Source of the DNA: Macrosteles quadrilineatus
Taxonomy: Eukaryota; Arthropoda; Insecta; Hemiptera; Cicadellidae
Direction: 5' to 3'
Assembly: GCF_028750875.1 (NCBI RefSeq)
Contig: NW_026542595.1
Coordinates: forward strand, 120,601,651 to 120,665,650
Length of the DNA stretch: 64,000 bases
Shown: positions 47,481 to 59,073 of the stretch, piece by piece
How the letters are laid out: every line of letters begins with the position of its first letter
How positions within the stretch are numbered: position 1 is the stretch's first letter
Made by a program: the position numbers and the translations under genes
The notes under the pieces: generated by a model
Seen by the model: only the letters and a program-made list of their open reading frames with translations
The model's database searches: none
Told to the model about the DNA's origin: nothing

Positions 47481-49059
47481 GTGGATTTTCTTGCTAACCT
47501 AGCTTAAGAGTCCACTGAAAAACTAGCTGTATAAATTAAGTTACTTGGTCAAAAATAAAGTTTATGCACTGGAAGCTAATTACCTTTGCTCAGCAAGACA
47601 ATACTATAGCACTTACTGAAAAATATGGCGTTTAACTGTCAAACCACTTAAAAACTTTAAGAACAATAATTTTAGTGAACTTTCAAGGTAGACCAGGTCT
47701 ACCAACCTCTTTTTTAGTAATTTCTAATTTCCTGTAAAATAAGGAATATATATATTACTAATTTCTTTTTAGTATTGGACTTTCAAAACTTAAAATTACA
47801 AATACCGAAAACATTTTATTTGAGAACACTAATGTTTAAAAACCAAATCACGCTTCATCCAAATAGGGTGCGGAACGTTAAAACACGCAGTTGAGAAAAT
47901 GCAGAATATGAACAAATAAACACTGTGTGACCCGATTCTCCAATGTATTCGTCGAAAACACGGACAAAGGAATACCAATCAATCCTACAAATGGACTGTG
48001 GAGCTTCTGTTAAAAGAGATTTTCCATCCTTTTTCCTTTGTAGCGCTAAATTTATCTTCAACTACATCGTAAGCTTTCCAAACTGTTGATTTGCAAGACT
48101 GTTTTGTTTTAGACGTATTTTGTATTTTTTTCTAAACCAGTAGTGTTTAATATTCATCAACAATAGTTTCTAAGTAAAAGACTATGCTGCTTCAAATATT
48201 TTAATAACCCATTGATATTTAAAAAAAACATTTTTGGTTGGTAATGGCAGATTGCTTAGACAACTGTTTTACTGTATTCACTATTATTAGGATGTTTATA
48301 CAATAATGGAAATACTAGTTTATTTGCTCATTTAATATATAGTCTTTTGGTTACAAATAAGTTCAGTTAATCTCATAGTACTAAATGTGAAAGTTTGGAC
48401 GTTGTAGATGGCACATTACGATTCACAAAGTTATGGACCAGTGGAGCGAACATTTTGCAGGAATATATCCAACATTACAGATAAATATGGGCTTATTTTT
48501 ATTTCGACTCTGACTTCTGACTTTTAACTTTAAACAAAATGGCGCAACCCCCAAATGTTGTAAAAGTATGTTTTAAATATTATTAAATTTTGTGATTTTC
48601 CCATAACATTACATTGTTACGTTCCCCACCAAGGGTTGCTACGTCAGCTGTATTTTATTTGCGTATATATTTTCAACGTGATAAACTCTATAAGTTAAAG
48701 ACAAAAACCTTTTTTGTAAAAAAAGGGTTTTCGGTCAGAGTAGAAATGTAAAGAGTTGTCAGACTGAATTAAACAGTTTCCAAACAACATAAACTTTAAA
48801 TTGTTTGTTAGTTCTAATAAAATCCCCCGCTCCTAGAGTTTTAACTGTGTTTGTTAACTACAATTCAGCTAACTTGTGAACGATAAAGTAACAAAAAATG
48901 GTCCTTCATTGGTAGTAAAATAATGCAAAATAAATAATTTAAATGCTTTAGATTTCTTGGCCAATATGCTTGAATATAATCCCCTTTAATTTATTATATA
49001 ATTTTATTTTTTCCAATAAACTTTTATTTTTGTACACTTGCCAATATATGGGGTTTTCG
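47481..49059. other. Non-coding, nothing certain
   Basis: AT-rich. A block near 47930-48030 (ATCAATCCTACAAATGGA) resembles one at 50040-50130, suggesting a very old repeat. The 68-codon frame at 47855-48061 (-) is not accepted as a gene. Confidence 0.4.
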
Positions 49060-49133
49060 TGGGGAGTGGTTTAGTGGTAGAGCGTGGAACTTCGGTCCTT
49101 GAAATCCCGGGTTTGAATCCCACCTATCACCAA
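49060..49133 (+). repeat. tRNA-like sequence (SINE head or tRNA pseudogene)
   Basis: An A-box match TGGTTTAGTGGTAGAGC (49067-49083) and a B-box match GGTTTGAATCC (49110-49120) lie at tRNA spacing. The D-arm and the GGG/CCC of the T-arm resemble tRNA-Gly. The acceptor and anticodon stems do not pair properly, so it is not a working tRNA. It may drive a tRNA-derived SINE whose body runs to about 49330. Confidence 0.55.
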
Positions 49134-49449
49134 TAGATTTTATTTAAATCATAATAGTGTGAAGCAGTTCAAACCTAGGATGTAAAATGGGGGAAAGCAA
49201 TACAATTCTTCCCCAATACACAACATACAGGGAGGCTTGTGTTTTAGAGAACAAAGAGACGAGGAACGTTTAGGAGGTGGTAAATGTCAACATGTGAATT
49301 AATATTGCAAGTAAAACTTCCCCTTCAGCTGTTGTGTAAACCTATCTTTAGATTTCCCTGCATACAAATGTTTATTTAGTGTTTATTTGTGTTTAATTGT
49401 GTTACAAATCAGCTGATAAACGAAATTTACAATATGGTCAAGATATTGG
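49134..49449. repeat. SINE-like body and flank
   Basis: The part at 49240-49330 (AACAAAGAGACGAGGAACG, then TTTAGGAGGTGGTAAATGTC, then CAACATGTGAATTAAT) matches 38605-38700. No coding. Confidence 0.4.
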
Positions 49450-49654
49450 GGTCTTCTTCTGAAGAGAGCTGCCACTATGTTAACTGTGGAAAACCCAAAG
49501 TTATGGCTTAGGTTAGGTTAGGTTGGTTTATAGCTTATCGCACACGTTTTTTTTAAATTACTGAACAGAAATAATCACAAAACTCCAAAACCTCTAACCT
49601 AATCTGTGATTTTTCCACGGTTTAAGTAGTGTCGGCTCTCTTCTGAAAAAGACC
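49450..49654. mobile_element. MITE with GGTCTTYTTCWGAAGAGAGC ends, copy 2
   Basis: The left end GGTCTTCTTCTGAAGAGAGC is mirrored on the right by GGCTCTCTTCTGAAAAAGAC. The inside holds TTAGG repeats (about 49506-49527) and CTGTGGAAAA / TTTTTCCACGG. It is the same family as 26531-26722 in reverse. Non-coding. Confidence 0.65.
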
Positions 49655-51368
49655 GAAATGAAAAGACCCACTATTTTCCAAAATTATGTACAGAACTTAT
49701 TATGTATGAACTTGTATGAATTGTGTATGATCTTAAGCCACAATTTTTAGGAGACTAATAATTTCTCTAGAATCTGTTGTACGCAGTTTCACGGATTTTG
49801 ATCCATATAAATACTTCTAATGACACTTTTTTTCTTCGCATGTTTTAAAGAGAAACTACTAATTATGTATCGACTTTTTTCCATAAATCGTAAAATTAGT
49901 TTATAAACATACCCTATTAAAACATTATTTTAATGTAACAAATATGTTTTATTTTAGACGAGTTTTAAATAGTTATTTGAAATTGAAAAAGGTAGAAAAT
50001 AAACTTTACTAAAACAAACCCTCTTGGTCGTTTGTTCAAACATATAAGGAAAGGTTCACCAATAAATCCTGCAAATGAACCACAGGAATCTCGGTCAAAG
50101 CCAATCCTTCTTTTATTTCTTTGTTTGTCAAGTTTGCGGAAGATACGGAACCTTGCTAAATCTGACTCCCATCGCACTAGACAATAAAATTGATAAATGG
50201 TAACAACGTTATTCATCGATTATAAACAAGGTTTGTTAATATTATCACTGTAAATAAATGGCTTAGAAAAGAAACAAAGAGAAAAGCTTAAGCTATTTAA
50301 GCGTGTTTTTGAGGTAGAAAATCTAATTGTACAAATCTACACACAGCTTGTTATATAACAACCTTTGTGTTGAACCGTAACAAAGTTGAAACAAAATTAT
50401 AGGTAAGGTTCTTAGTATACCGAACTCGTAAAATTTACATCAGTATACTTTTATACTTCTGATATTAAAACTAAAAAACATCACTTTGACGGTCGCAAGA
50501 AAGCTGGTAAATGATTTATCAATGAAGTAAATGTGATTACAATTAAGTAATTCATATGGTAATTAAGGTATATATACTGGAAAGCTTATGTCTACAGATA
50601 AGTACATTCACATTTACAGATAAGTTTTACTCACATTTGGTTTATTTTACATTTAGCTAGAACAAGCAAATACTTTGCACAGGCAGAGTTTCTAAGATTT
50701 TAGATTATATTCTGCAATAATCCTCTTGTTGTTAATAGTTGTCCCTTTCCACCATGGAAACCATCAACACTTCTAAAAACTATTCCTGCTTAGCTATATT
50801 AGTTATCATTCAGTTCCTTTCTAATTGTACTGTCATTTTTAGTTACGTTTAGTTTCTCATTCAGTAACAAGAAACATATCGTAAGTATTCGATTTATCTA
50901 ATTGTGTAAGATTTCTCTTATAAATCTCAATCCCCACACTTATTTATACTTTTCGATTTAAACTGATTGTACAGTAATAATATTTTTATAACTGTTGTAC
51001 ATACTTTAATGTATTTCTTTAGTTATGGATCAATTATTTATACACTTTTTATTTTAGTTTCTAGAGATAACGTGATTAACGTTAGGTAATCATTAATTGA
51101 AATCTATCATAAGCTACCAATTAGGACAATCTAATCATCCAAGATTAATTGAATGTCTTCATTACAACAGCTAATGTATAATCATCTAAATTATTTATTA
51201 AATTAAAATTGAATCCACTAAACAATGTGTGTTAACAAAGAAAACCATGAACATCGTTGAACAAGGAGTGAAAATACAAATGTCTTATTCTTTACATTTT
51301 TTAACCCACGTTATAGTCTTATTTCAATACTTAAAAATACCTCACTGCAATATTTCTTAAGTTTATAT
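49655..51368. other. Non-coding, nothing assigned
   Basis: AT-rich. The minus frame at 49965-50216 (83 codons) shows no recognisable domain. Confidence 0.4.
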
Positions 51369-52163
51369 AATACCCCCGCCGCAGCAAACCTGCAGACTAA
51401 GCGAATTTCAACTCGTCTTATTACATATTTGCTCAAATACATATATATACATATATATCAAAATACATATGTATTTCCATAAATAAGACATATTTTTATC
51501 CCCTATTTAAATAACATTAGATTTAACGAGTGCTTAGGTTTGCTGCTACGGGAAAGGTAAAAAGTGTTTTTTGACTATATGTCAATAGTATAGGATGAAA
51601 TAAATAAATTTGCCAAATTTTATCAATATATATCTATAAACAAGTAAACTACAACAATTTTCATTTTCTCCATAAGAATAACATAGGAATTTTAAATTAC
51701 ACTATTTTTTAATTTTCTCCGTGACCGTTAGGCATACAACCGCGCTTCAATATACTAAATTATTTATTTTTTTAAGCTCTACAAAACGTTTTAAAAAGAA
51801 ATTGCGAAATTTGTTATTTTTAGGGTCAAAAATGGGAAAACCCCATTTTTACCCCATAATACCCCCCGTAAACCCCCGTTCCCATAGTCCGATCATGCTG
51901 GTTCGCGATCTCGTTCGAATAAACGTAGGTTTACACGTTTATACCAAATTTCATCGAAATCGGATCATTTTTGCTCGAGTTATCGCGCTAACGGACACAT
52001 ATATAAATATATATATAAATAAATAAATAAATATATATATGAATTTGAACGATTAGTGTTTTTGGCCTCTGGGGACATCAAAATGAAAAAGTAAATCGGT
52101 CCCGCGCCCAGGTCTTACCATGAGACCTACGGTAATAGCTACTTCCCTATAGGGAAATTCGCT
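51369..52163 (-). mobile_element. HINE-like element, full copy 4
   Basis: Reverse orientation: AATACCCCCGCCGCAGC on the left and GGGAAATTCGCT on the right, flanked by T on the element's own strand at both ends. It contains the AT/AAAT microsatellite (about 51998-52040) and the conserved middle TGGTTCGCGA. Alignment to copies 1-3 is easy by eye, though this copy has drifted. The 101-codon plus frame at 51721-52026 is a chance frame. Confidence 0.65.
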
Positions 52164-53639
52164 AATAAAATTAGAAATAATTATTACATTAATCACATAA
52201 ATTACATTCAATAATGTTCTTTTATCAATTAGATTAAGCTGCCTTTCACCAACGATTACCCAATTAAATCATTTTACTTAGATTTATCACAACCATGCTG
52301 TAAATATAAATTCCACCCATTCTTAAATTAATATCTGGTACATTATAGTGTGTTTTGATTCTCAGCTGCCTGAGAGACCTGTGCTGTTTATTTATAAGGT
52401 AAGTATTTACTGTAAAACTATCTGAAAATTATTCGAGTCCTTTTTACATAGTTAAAATATATTGATGGTTGGCAAGCTTCATCCCTTAACCTACAACACA
52501 GAAGTTTTGGGGTTTCCTCTAGACGGCAACTCTGACCACCTCAGTAATCCTAATTTGTTGAAAATTGAATACCATAAAAATACTAATATAATTGTCCCAA
52601 CCTAAATATTTGCACATATAACGAGGATGTCAAAAGACAAGTAACTACCTGGGTTAGATTAATTATTAAGTACAGAGACATTTCAATGTTACAATCAGTG
52701 ACAGAACCACTTGTGTATTCTGTCCACCTCTACTGGCAAACTTTTGTAACCCTAGAAGGTATTCCCTAACCATGCCAGGCACATACCGCATCTATTCCCT
52801 GGTATTAAATTAGATTTATTGAAATAAATCATTTTAATCTGCTTTAGCTACTATCAATACCTTTACACACATAATACAGCTCACTACCATCATCTAGGTA
52901 TCATAAATTTATTGTAAGACTTGCCATCAAAACAATCAATAAATACATCATATATCTAAGGGTTGTTTTAAGATAACTAGTTATTTTTACTATTTTGCCG
53001 TTTTTCATGGTGACTTACAAGATGGCTTTCCAGTCAAAAGCTGTCCTACATCTAATACATTTTATAATCAAATAATTTGCAAAATCCATAAATTTTGTAT
53101 AGTGTGAAAATAAATTTATTGTTAATTTAATTACTTTTTATTATCATACTTGAAACTAAAAAAACATATATTTTAATATTATAGGATCCAGAATTCATAG
53201 TGTTAAATAAAACCAGTTCCTACAAATTATATTACTACGAGCAAAAACTAAATAGCATTAAAACCAAAATACAATTGAAAAATATAATACAACTAATCAA
53301 CATTGTCTGTCGAAAAATAACAAAGCCATTTGGAACCATTACAATTTAAATGTTTTAAGTTAAAAGAAAGAATGAAAAAGAGCAAACATTGACATGGAAA
53401 ATATGGCTTTGTCTGAAACAAACGACAACGTATTTCGTTCAACATCTGGCATTCGATACGTTTGATAAAAAATTAAAAGTAATTTGTATTTTGTCTGTCG
53501 CGATTGCCGAACTTTTAAAATCAATTGAGCTAGAAAACCATCATGAATTCCAGTGTTATTTAGTTAACTTACGCATCCTCTATTTTAGTTTTTTTTATTT
53601 GTAAGTTAAAATTTAAAAGTAAATTTAAAATGTTTGTGT
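52164..53639. other. Non-coding, with one old repeat
   Basis: 52681-52770 matches 39481-39559 (CAGTGACAGAACCACTTG, then TCTGTCCACCTCTACTGGC). The remainder is AT-rich. The 71-codon frame at 53389-53604 is not recognised. Confidence 0.4.
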
Positions 53640-53888
53640 TAGGTATTCATTTTGAAAAGAATAAAACTGTTGTAGTTTGCTTGTTCATTAACATATTTCG
53701 AAAAAAAATTTCAAATTTGTTTATTCCAAAATTAACATGTTTATATTACAAACATTCTAATTCCTTTCCTGTAGCAGCTAACCTATGTACTCGTAAATAG
53801 AGAATAAATTTGACATTTTTCAGGAGATATTTCTAGTGAGGAAATTCTGAATTCGCTTAGTCTGCAGGTTTGCTGTGGCGTTTGTATT
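53640..53888 (+). mobile_element. HINE-like 3'-end fragment
   Basis: GTTGTAGTTTGCTTGTTCA, then TGTAGCAGCTAACCTATG, then GAATTCGCTTAGTCTGCAGG and TTTGCTGTGGCGTTTGTATT. This is a diverged 3' third of the family, ending 9 bp before the next Helitron. Confidence 0.55.
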
Positions 53889-53897
53889 TATTTATTA

Positions 53898-54272
53898 CTA
53901 GTTGTTATCCACGGGCTTCAACCCCGTTTGACTTCATAAGTATTAATAAAACTATTGATTGGTTAGGTTAAGCTGAAATAAACAAAACTGAAAACAGTAA
54001 TGCAAACAAATAATCTCACCTGATTTTAAAAAGGTAATAAATTGAAAGAATAACATACAAATGAATGCAGCTAAGGTATTTTTAACATTAGGTGTATGGA
54101 AAGTTCCCTTAGGAAAGCAATTACGACCTTATAGGGCAATTTATGAACAAATGGATAGTTTTGTGCAAGGTTTCTAGTCGTGACGAACATTTTAAGTACC
54201 TATATGGTTTATTGGTGTATGACTTTGTAGTTTTCTCAAAAGTTTATGGGTACTATTGGCTTTATATATAGA
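53898..54272 (-). mobile_element. Short Helitron, family 2, copy 2
   Basis: On the minus strand it starts TCTATATATAAAGCC after A and ends CGGGGTTGAAGCCCGTGG, a spacer, and CTAG before T. The length is 375 bp, one base from its sister at 36838-37211. The hairpin arms are CGGG/CCCG. Both ends obey the A/T insertion rule. Confidence 0.75.
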
Positions 54273-55137
54273 TTCGTCTTGCTTAAATTAAGCTTTAAAA
54301 TGACACCTCAATCGTAAAAGTTGTTAAAGTTTAAAGACTGAAAAGGGGTGTTAAAGAGAAACCTTATTGTAAAGTATACAGATTATATTTTTGTTCATTT
54401 ATAAACAATCGGTTTAATAAAATTTTACATTTTAAAATTTCATTATGTTTTCTAACTTTTTGACAGTGTAAATGAGGACATTTGTGATCATAGCAATGTA
54501 GGAATATAATAAATATAACAAGTATTAAGTATAGTATTAATAAAATTATTACCATTAACTGTCGCAACAGAAGCCACGTTTTCAAAATGAACCAGCTATT
54601 TGACCATGTATAGATTTATCTTATGGTTCAATAAAAATAATACAGAAAACCTAAATTTGCTCAGTGACAAATCACATTTCAGAATATCAATCTGACTTGC
54701 AAATGGATGTTAAAGCTCCTGCACTGGTATTATTGTGGTATGATATACCGTCGTTTATTTGAAGCCATAAAAATTGAATCAGAAAAATCCAAGTGTATAC
54801 AAGAATTTAAGAGATGATGTACACATCAATGAATGGAAGTAATGCTAAGACGAGTGGGTAATCAAATTACTAAAATACCTCTTTCAAAACAATTGTATGT
54901 TGAACAAAGTCACTACTGCTATTCTGAAATAGTTTCATAATTCGTTAAGTTAAAAATAAGTGTAAGAATAATATAAAGGTGAGTTTGTTTTTCAAAAGAA
55001 GCGATTTCATTACAATACTTTATTCAAGTTTCCTAAAAAATCTTAAATAGTTTCAAAGTAACCATCTGAAGTGATAAGGTGAAAGACATTAAATAACTCC
55101 CACCTATTCCTGAAGGTGTTATTTTTGGATTACTCAT
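54273..55137. other. Non-coding, nothing assigned
   Basis: AT-rich. It ends with TCAT (55134-55137), the left copy of the LTR-element target duplication. Confidence 0.45.
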
Positions 55138-55770
55138 TATACGCTACCCAGTACCCCTGTTATAGGCCAATCACCGGAGAGTAGGTAGGCAAGATTTAAT
55201 TTAGAATTATTATTCTTCAACACCAAGCTAACAGCTAAGATGGTGTTTGCTGAGATAACCTATCATTTGGTGTTTCCCCTCAGATGGTAGGATGCTGCAC
55301 AAATTACTCCAATGCATGGTTATAACAAATTATACTTTTATTCTTCAAAATAATGAAAATGCTTTATAATCTTCCTTATAAATGATACCTAATATTACTA
55401 TATCAGTAATTAAATGGCAACAGTCTTACTTGGTAAAATTCCTACGGTTTGACTGGCTTAAATAGGCTGTGATTCCCAGTTCCTACGGACTATGACTGTT
55501 TCAAGTACAGTAGGCCTAATGCTTGAACTCGTATTTTCACGAGTTTGTACAATTTTTAAGGGAATCAGCCAACTAAGAAAGATTTTGAAGAAACAGCTCA
55601 TTACAAGAATGACTTTAGTTAATTAACAGCTGTTCTCCAGTTCTGCCAACAAGGTGAAGTGTAATAACAGTCAAGCTAGTTAGCCATTGATCATGATATT
55701 ATATGTACATTATATATTCTGTGAATTAAAATAATTTAAATTTAATTAACATTTCCCTTACATCAGTATA
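55138..55770 (-). repeat. LTR (3' LTR of the element)
   Basis: 633 bp. It differs from the right LTR at one base only (T at 55700 against A at 59003). It contains AATAAA on the minus strand (complement of 55337-55342), a candidate polyadenylation signal. Confidence 0.92.
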
Positions 55771-56901
55771 AAATATCCCTCTACCTCTTTTTAAATTTGA
55801 ATTATTTTAAAATCCAACTAAAATCTCTTTATACAAATCAAAGAAATAAACATATTAATCTTCACAACAAAATTTGTACTTATATCTACACAATTCAAAT
55901 TCAAAATGAAAAAAAATATCTACTTCCCATCTGTGAAATTTTCTATAACTATGCGGTGTTCTTTGTGGAGAGTAATTAGTACCTAAATTCACCGCGAGAT
56001 AGCTATACAGAACAGAACATTATTATTATCCAACATAGTTACAACAGAGGCTAATAGATGGCAGCATCAAACAAAATAATCAATTCCTTCAACATGCGTG
56101 CTACGGTGCTACCAACATTCAAAGCAATATCTTTATAGATAATCAATAATCATCTTTTTAAATAATTCAAAATGTTCATGTTTCTTATCCTAACAAACTA
56201 TTTACAGATACATTTAAATCATATACCCTGACAATTAAAGAAATTGTATAACATTAAGATCATAGAACTCATTTTTCATTTGTTTTATCAACATTCAAAA
56301 TCTCAAATAAAAAACTCTGTGTTGGCCAACCTGGAAAATAACATCAAGTGATTTGTTTTAAAGAAAAATCGCCATTTCAGTTTTGAATTGCTTACTAGTG
56401 TGTTGTGTTTAGTGTGTCGTGTGATGTTTTACTTTAAATTTATAGTTTTGTGTATTTTGCGTGTGAAAGTGTTAGTGTCTAGTGTAGTTAAAGTGTTCCT
56501 TAAATTTAAAAGTAGTACCATTCAAATCATACAAACATACAAACCATTCGTGTCACAAACATTCACGGACTTATACAAACATATACTCCACGCATTCATA
56601 CTATGGTGCAATAACTTATTAGCGAACTCCATAAAATTTTCATTTCAAATCACTAGGCCTAACTTAACAATATTAAAATAACAAAAATTTCTGTCCCTAC
56701 GATCTTAATTAATTATACATCAATCTTAATAATAACATAACTTTTCCCTTTCTACTAAAGTTGCATCCCTGGCATCATTCCATTCAAGTATTTACAAGTT
56801 GAAACTTTGGTTTCAAGATAAGACCCGTGACCTGAATTATGACCTGAAATAACAAACAAACTAGGCCTACACTCATGGGTTGCATTGAACTAAACATTTA
56901 C
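55771..56901 (-). other. LTR-element 3' internal non-coding part
   Basis: About 1.1 kb between the stop codon and the 3' LTR. Plus-strand frames at 55797-55979 and 56388-56681 are chance. No envelope-like frame is seen on the minus strand. Confidence 0.6.
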
Positions 56902-58212
56902 TTAACCTTTCTTACGAAACTTCTTGGCCTCATTGCTTAAGTAATGTGTACGAATAAGTACATGAGACTTTAACTTAAATGGATGTTTTGCTCTCTTAGG
57001 CGATAATCTCCACCAATGTCTGTCGAATTTCACACAGTTTCTTGAATTTCTCATGCTTTGGTTCAGGCTTTGCTTCATTTCTTCCATCGTTAGGTCGCTG
57101 CATATCAGACTCTTACTGTCCCACAGGTTGGTTAGCGCACAGCTGGGCTCATGGTCAAACATCAATTTGAAGTTGGATGTTTTGGTCGATGCATTGATGG
57201 CAGTATTTAGGCTGACTTGTAAATCGAGTTCTTTTTCCTTTTGATCTGGTACATCTTCTTCCTTTAACGTCACAGGAACATAGGTTTCTACGATTGATTC
57301 AAGTAGGCCTACCTTATTCATTGTGAATCCAACAATTTTACATTCCACGATTTTTGTGCTCAAGGGCCGTTTTGTGTGATTGGGCCAGATGCCATACAAA
57401 TGTTGATCAGTGATGTTAGCTTCATTTTTGCTTGGTATTGCATTTCGTAAAAATGAAAGCAAGGGGGTCAATTCGAGTCCATTGCATTCCGTGATCTTAC
57501 TGAGATAACCTTCAACAGGGTTAGGTAACTTGTATATAGGCATGGTGTGTATTTGCGTGTGATTAGGATTTGTAGGCATATTTAACATATTATTTTGCAT
57601 GTTTGGGTTTTCATTTAGGTTAGTTTCAGTAGGCTCTATAGGTTTAATTGTAGTTTCTTGATTCGTCCCTTCCGGTGTAGAAGTATGATTTAGGTTAGGC
57701 CTATTTGGTTTTGTCGGGCTAGTTAACTGTTCAACTAAGTTTTCTTCCTCGATGATTGACTTATTTAAATCCTCTTCATATTGGTTCAATTCAGGTAAAG
57801 ATACTTGGTTTTTGATTTCATCAAATTTGCTTTGCAGTTCTTGTAACTTGACCTTCAATTTGTCCAACTTACCGAAGTAGTTAGGACCTAACATACATGC
57901 GCTTATATTACTTATTCTAAGGTGCAGATGAGTACATAGAGCTGACATTCTTGCTATGTACAGGTTGCTCGGTTGGGTATCACACTGTTCTATAAGTAGC
58001 TGAAATCGATCTACCTTAATTTCTACGGTTTGAAATTCAGTACTTAAAGCTAATTTCCCAATAAGATTGTTCACATCTGGTTGAACCTGTAAAATAGATC
58101 TGAGCTGTTTTCTGAGTGCTTCTACGTTGTCAAAGGTAGAATCTTCTCCTCTACTTAAAATTTCATACTTAAGTTCATCTTTACTTAAATAATTTAAATT
58201 GAATTTTTCCAT
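56902..58212 (-). CDS. Gag-like / integrase-C-terminus fusion protein of the LTR element
   Basis: 436 residues, a single open frame. The N-terminus LSKDELKYEILSRG...VEALRKQLR resembles a SAP-like fold found at the start of some insect gag proteins. A coiled coil spans about 113-165 and an Asn/Pro/Thr-rich linker about 168-222. Residues 224-260 (YKLPNPVEGYLSKI) may be a gag core start. The last 105 residues look different: LNTAINASTKTSNFKLMFDH with TNLWD, then HWWRLSPKRAK and FKLKSHVLIRTHYLS, similar in pattern to the C-terminal part of Gypsy-type integrases. Protease, reverse transcriptase and the integrase core are absent, so the frame most simply arose by an in-frame deletion that joined gag to the pol end. 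Domain names are inferred from pattern only. The ATG at 58212 is the first in the internal region's frame. Confidence 0.6.
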   Translation of the reverse strand: MEKFNLNYLSKDELKYEILSRGEDSTFDNVEALRKQLRSILQVQPDVNNLIGKLALSTEFQTVEIKVDRFQLLIEQCDTQPSNLYIARMSALCTHLHLRISNISACMLGPNYFGKLDKLKVKLQELQSKFDEIKNQVSLPELNQYEEDLNKSIIEEENLVEQLTSPTKPNRPNLNHTSTPEGTNQETTIKPIEPTETNLNENPNMQNNMLNMPTNPNHTQIHTMPIYKLPNPVEGYLSKITECNGLELTPLLSFLRNAIPSKNEANITDQHLYGIWPNHTKRPLSTKIVECKIVGFTMNKVGLLESIVETYVPVTLKEEDVPDQKEKELDLQVSLNTAINASTKTSNFKLMFDHEPSCALTNLWDSKSLICSDLTMEEMKQSLNQSMRNSRNCVKFDRHWWRLSPKRAKHPFKLKSHVLIRTHYLSNEAKKFRKKG

Positions 58213-58440
58213 TGTCGGAAATTATTTGGCCTATTATAGGCCTACACAGAATAAATTTGGCAGTTTATGAATCACTTTGCTGAAACAAATTAATTTTATG
58301 GCAGAAGTTATGTCACTTCTTAAAATTTTCTTGTAGACTAGCAAAGTTATCTTGAGGTTAGCAAAGTTCACCACAATGTCTAGGTTTTAAATAAGCGCAA
58401 GGGTTGAAATTAATAATAAATTAGCAGAGTTGCGCACTTC

Positions 58441-59073
58441 TATACGCTACCCAGTACCCCTGTTATAGGCCAATCACCGGAGAGTAGGTAGGCAAGATTT
58501 AATTTAGAATTATTATTCTTCAACACCAAGCTAACAGCTAAGATGGTGTTTGCTGAGATAACCTATCATTTGGTGTTTCCCCTCAGATGGTAGGATGCTG
58601 CACAAATTACTCCAATGCATGGTTATAACAAATTATACTTTTATTCTTCAAAATAATGAAAATGCTTTATAATCTTCCTTATAAATGATACCTAATATTA
58701 CTATATCAGTAATTAAATGGCAACAGTCTTACTTGGTAAAATTCCTACGGTTTGACTGGCTTAAATAGGCTGTGATTCCCAGTTCCTACGGACTATGACT
58801 GTTTCAAGTACAGTAGGCCTAATGCTTGAACTCGTATTTTCACGAGTTTGTACAATTTTTAAGGGAATCAGCCAACTAAGAAAGATTTTGAAGAAACAGC
58901 TCATTACAAGAATGACTTTAGTTAATTAACAGCTGTTCTCCAGTTCTGCCAACAAGGTGAAGTGTAATAACAGTCAAGCTAGTTAGCCATTGATCATGAT
59001 ATAATATGTACATTATATATTCTGTGAATTAAAATAATTTAAATTTAATTAACATTTCCCTTACATCAGTATA
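58441..59073 (-). repeat. LTR (5' LTR of the element)
   Basis: 633 bp, 632 identical to the left LTR. It presumably holds the promoter. The first internal bases on the minus strand (GAAGTGCGCAACTCTGC) do not start with TGG, so an ordinary tRNA 3'-end primer site is not evident. Confidence 0.92.

Larger units (their letters stand above)
55138..59073 (-). mobile_element. Young, internally deleted LTR retrotransposon
   Basis: 3,936 bp bounded by two 633-bp LTRs and flanked by a perfect 4-bp duplication TCAT (55134-55137 and 59074-59077). The LTR tips are the inverted pentamer TATAC/GTATA, not the usual TG/CA. The single frame reads on the minus strand, so the 5' LTR is the right one. A purine-rich stretch AAAAAGAGGTAGAGGGA (minus strand) sits just before the 3' LTR, where a polypurine tract is expected. 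No reverse transcriptase, RNase H or protease is present, so it must move with borrowed enzymes. A 4-bp duplication and the apparent gag/integrase pieces fit the Gypsy group best, though the class is inferred. Confidence 0.85.

Noticed and set aside
56388..57244. Plus-strand frames inside the LTR element
   Set aside because: Opposite or next to the 436-codon minus frame, with no recognisable domain and no env or pol motif.
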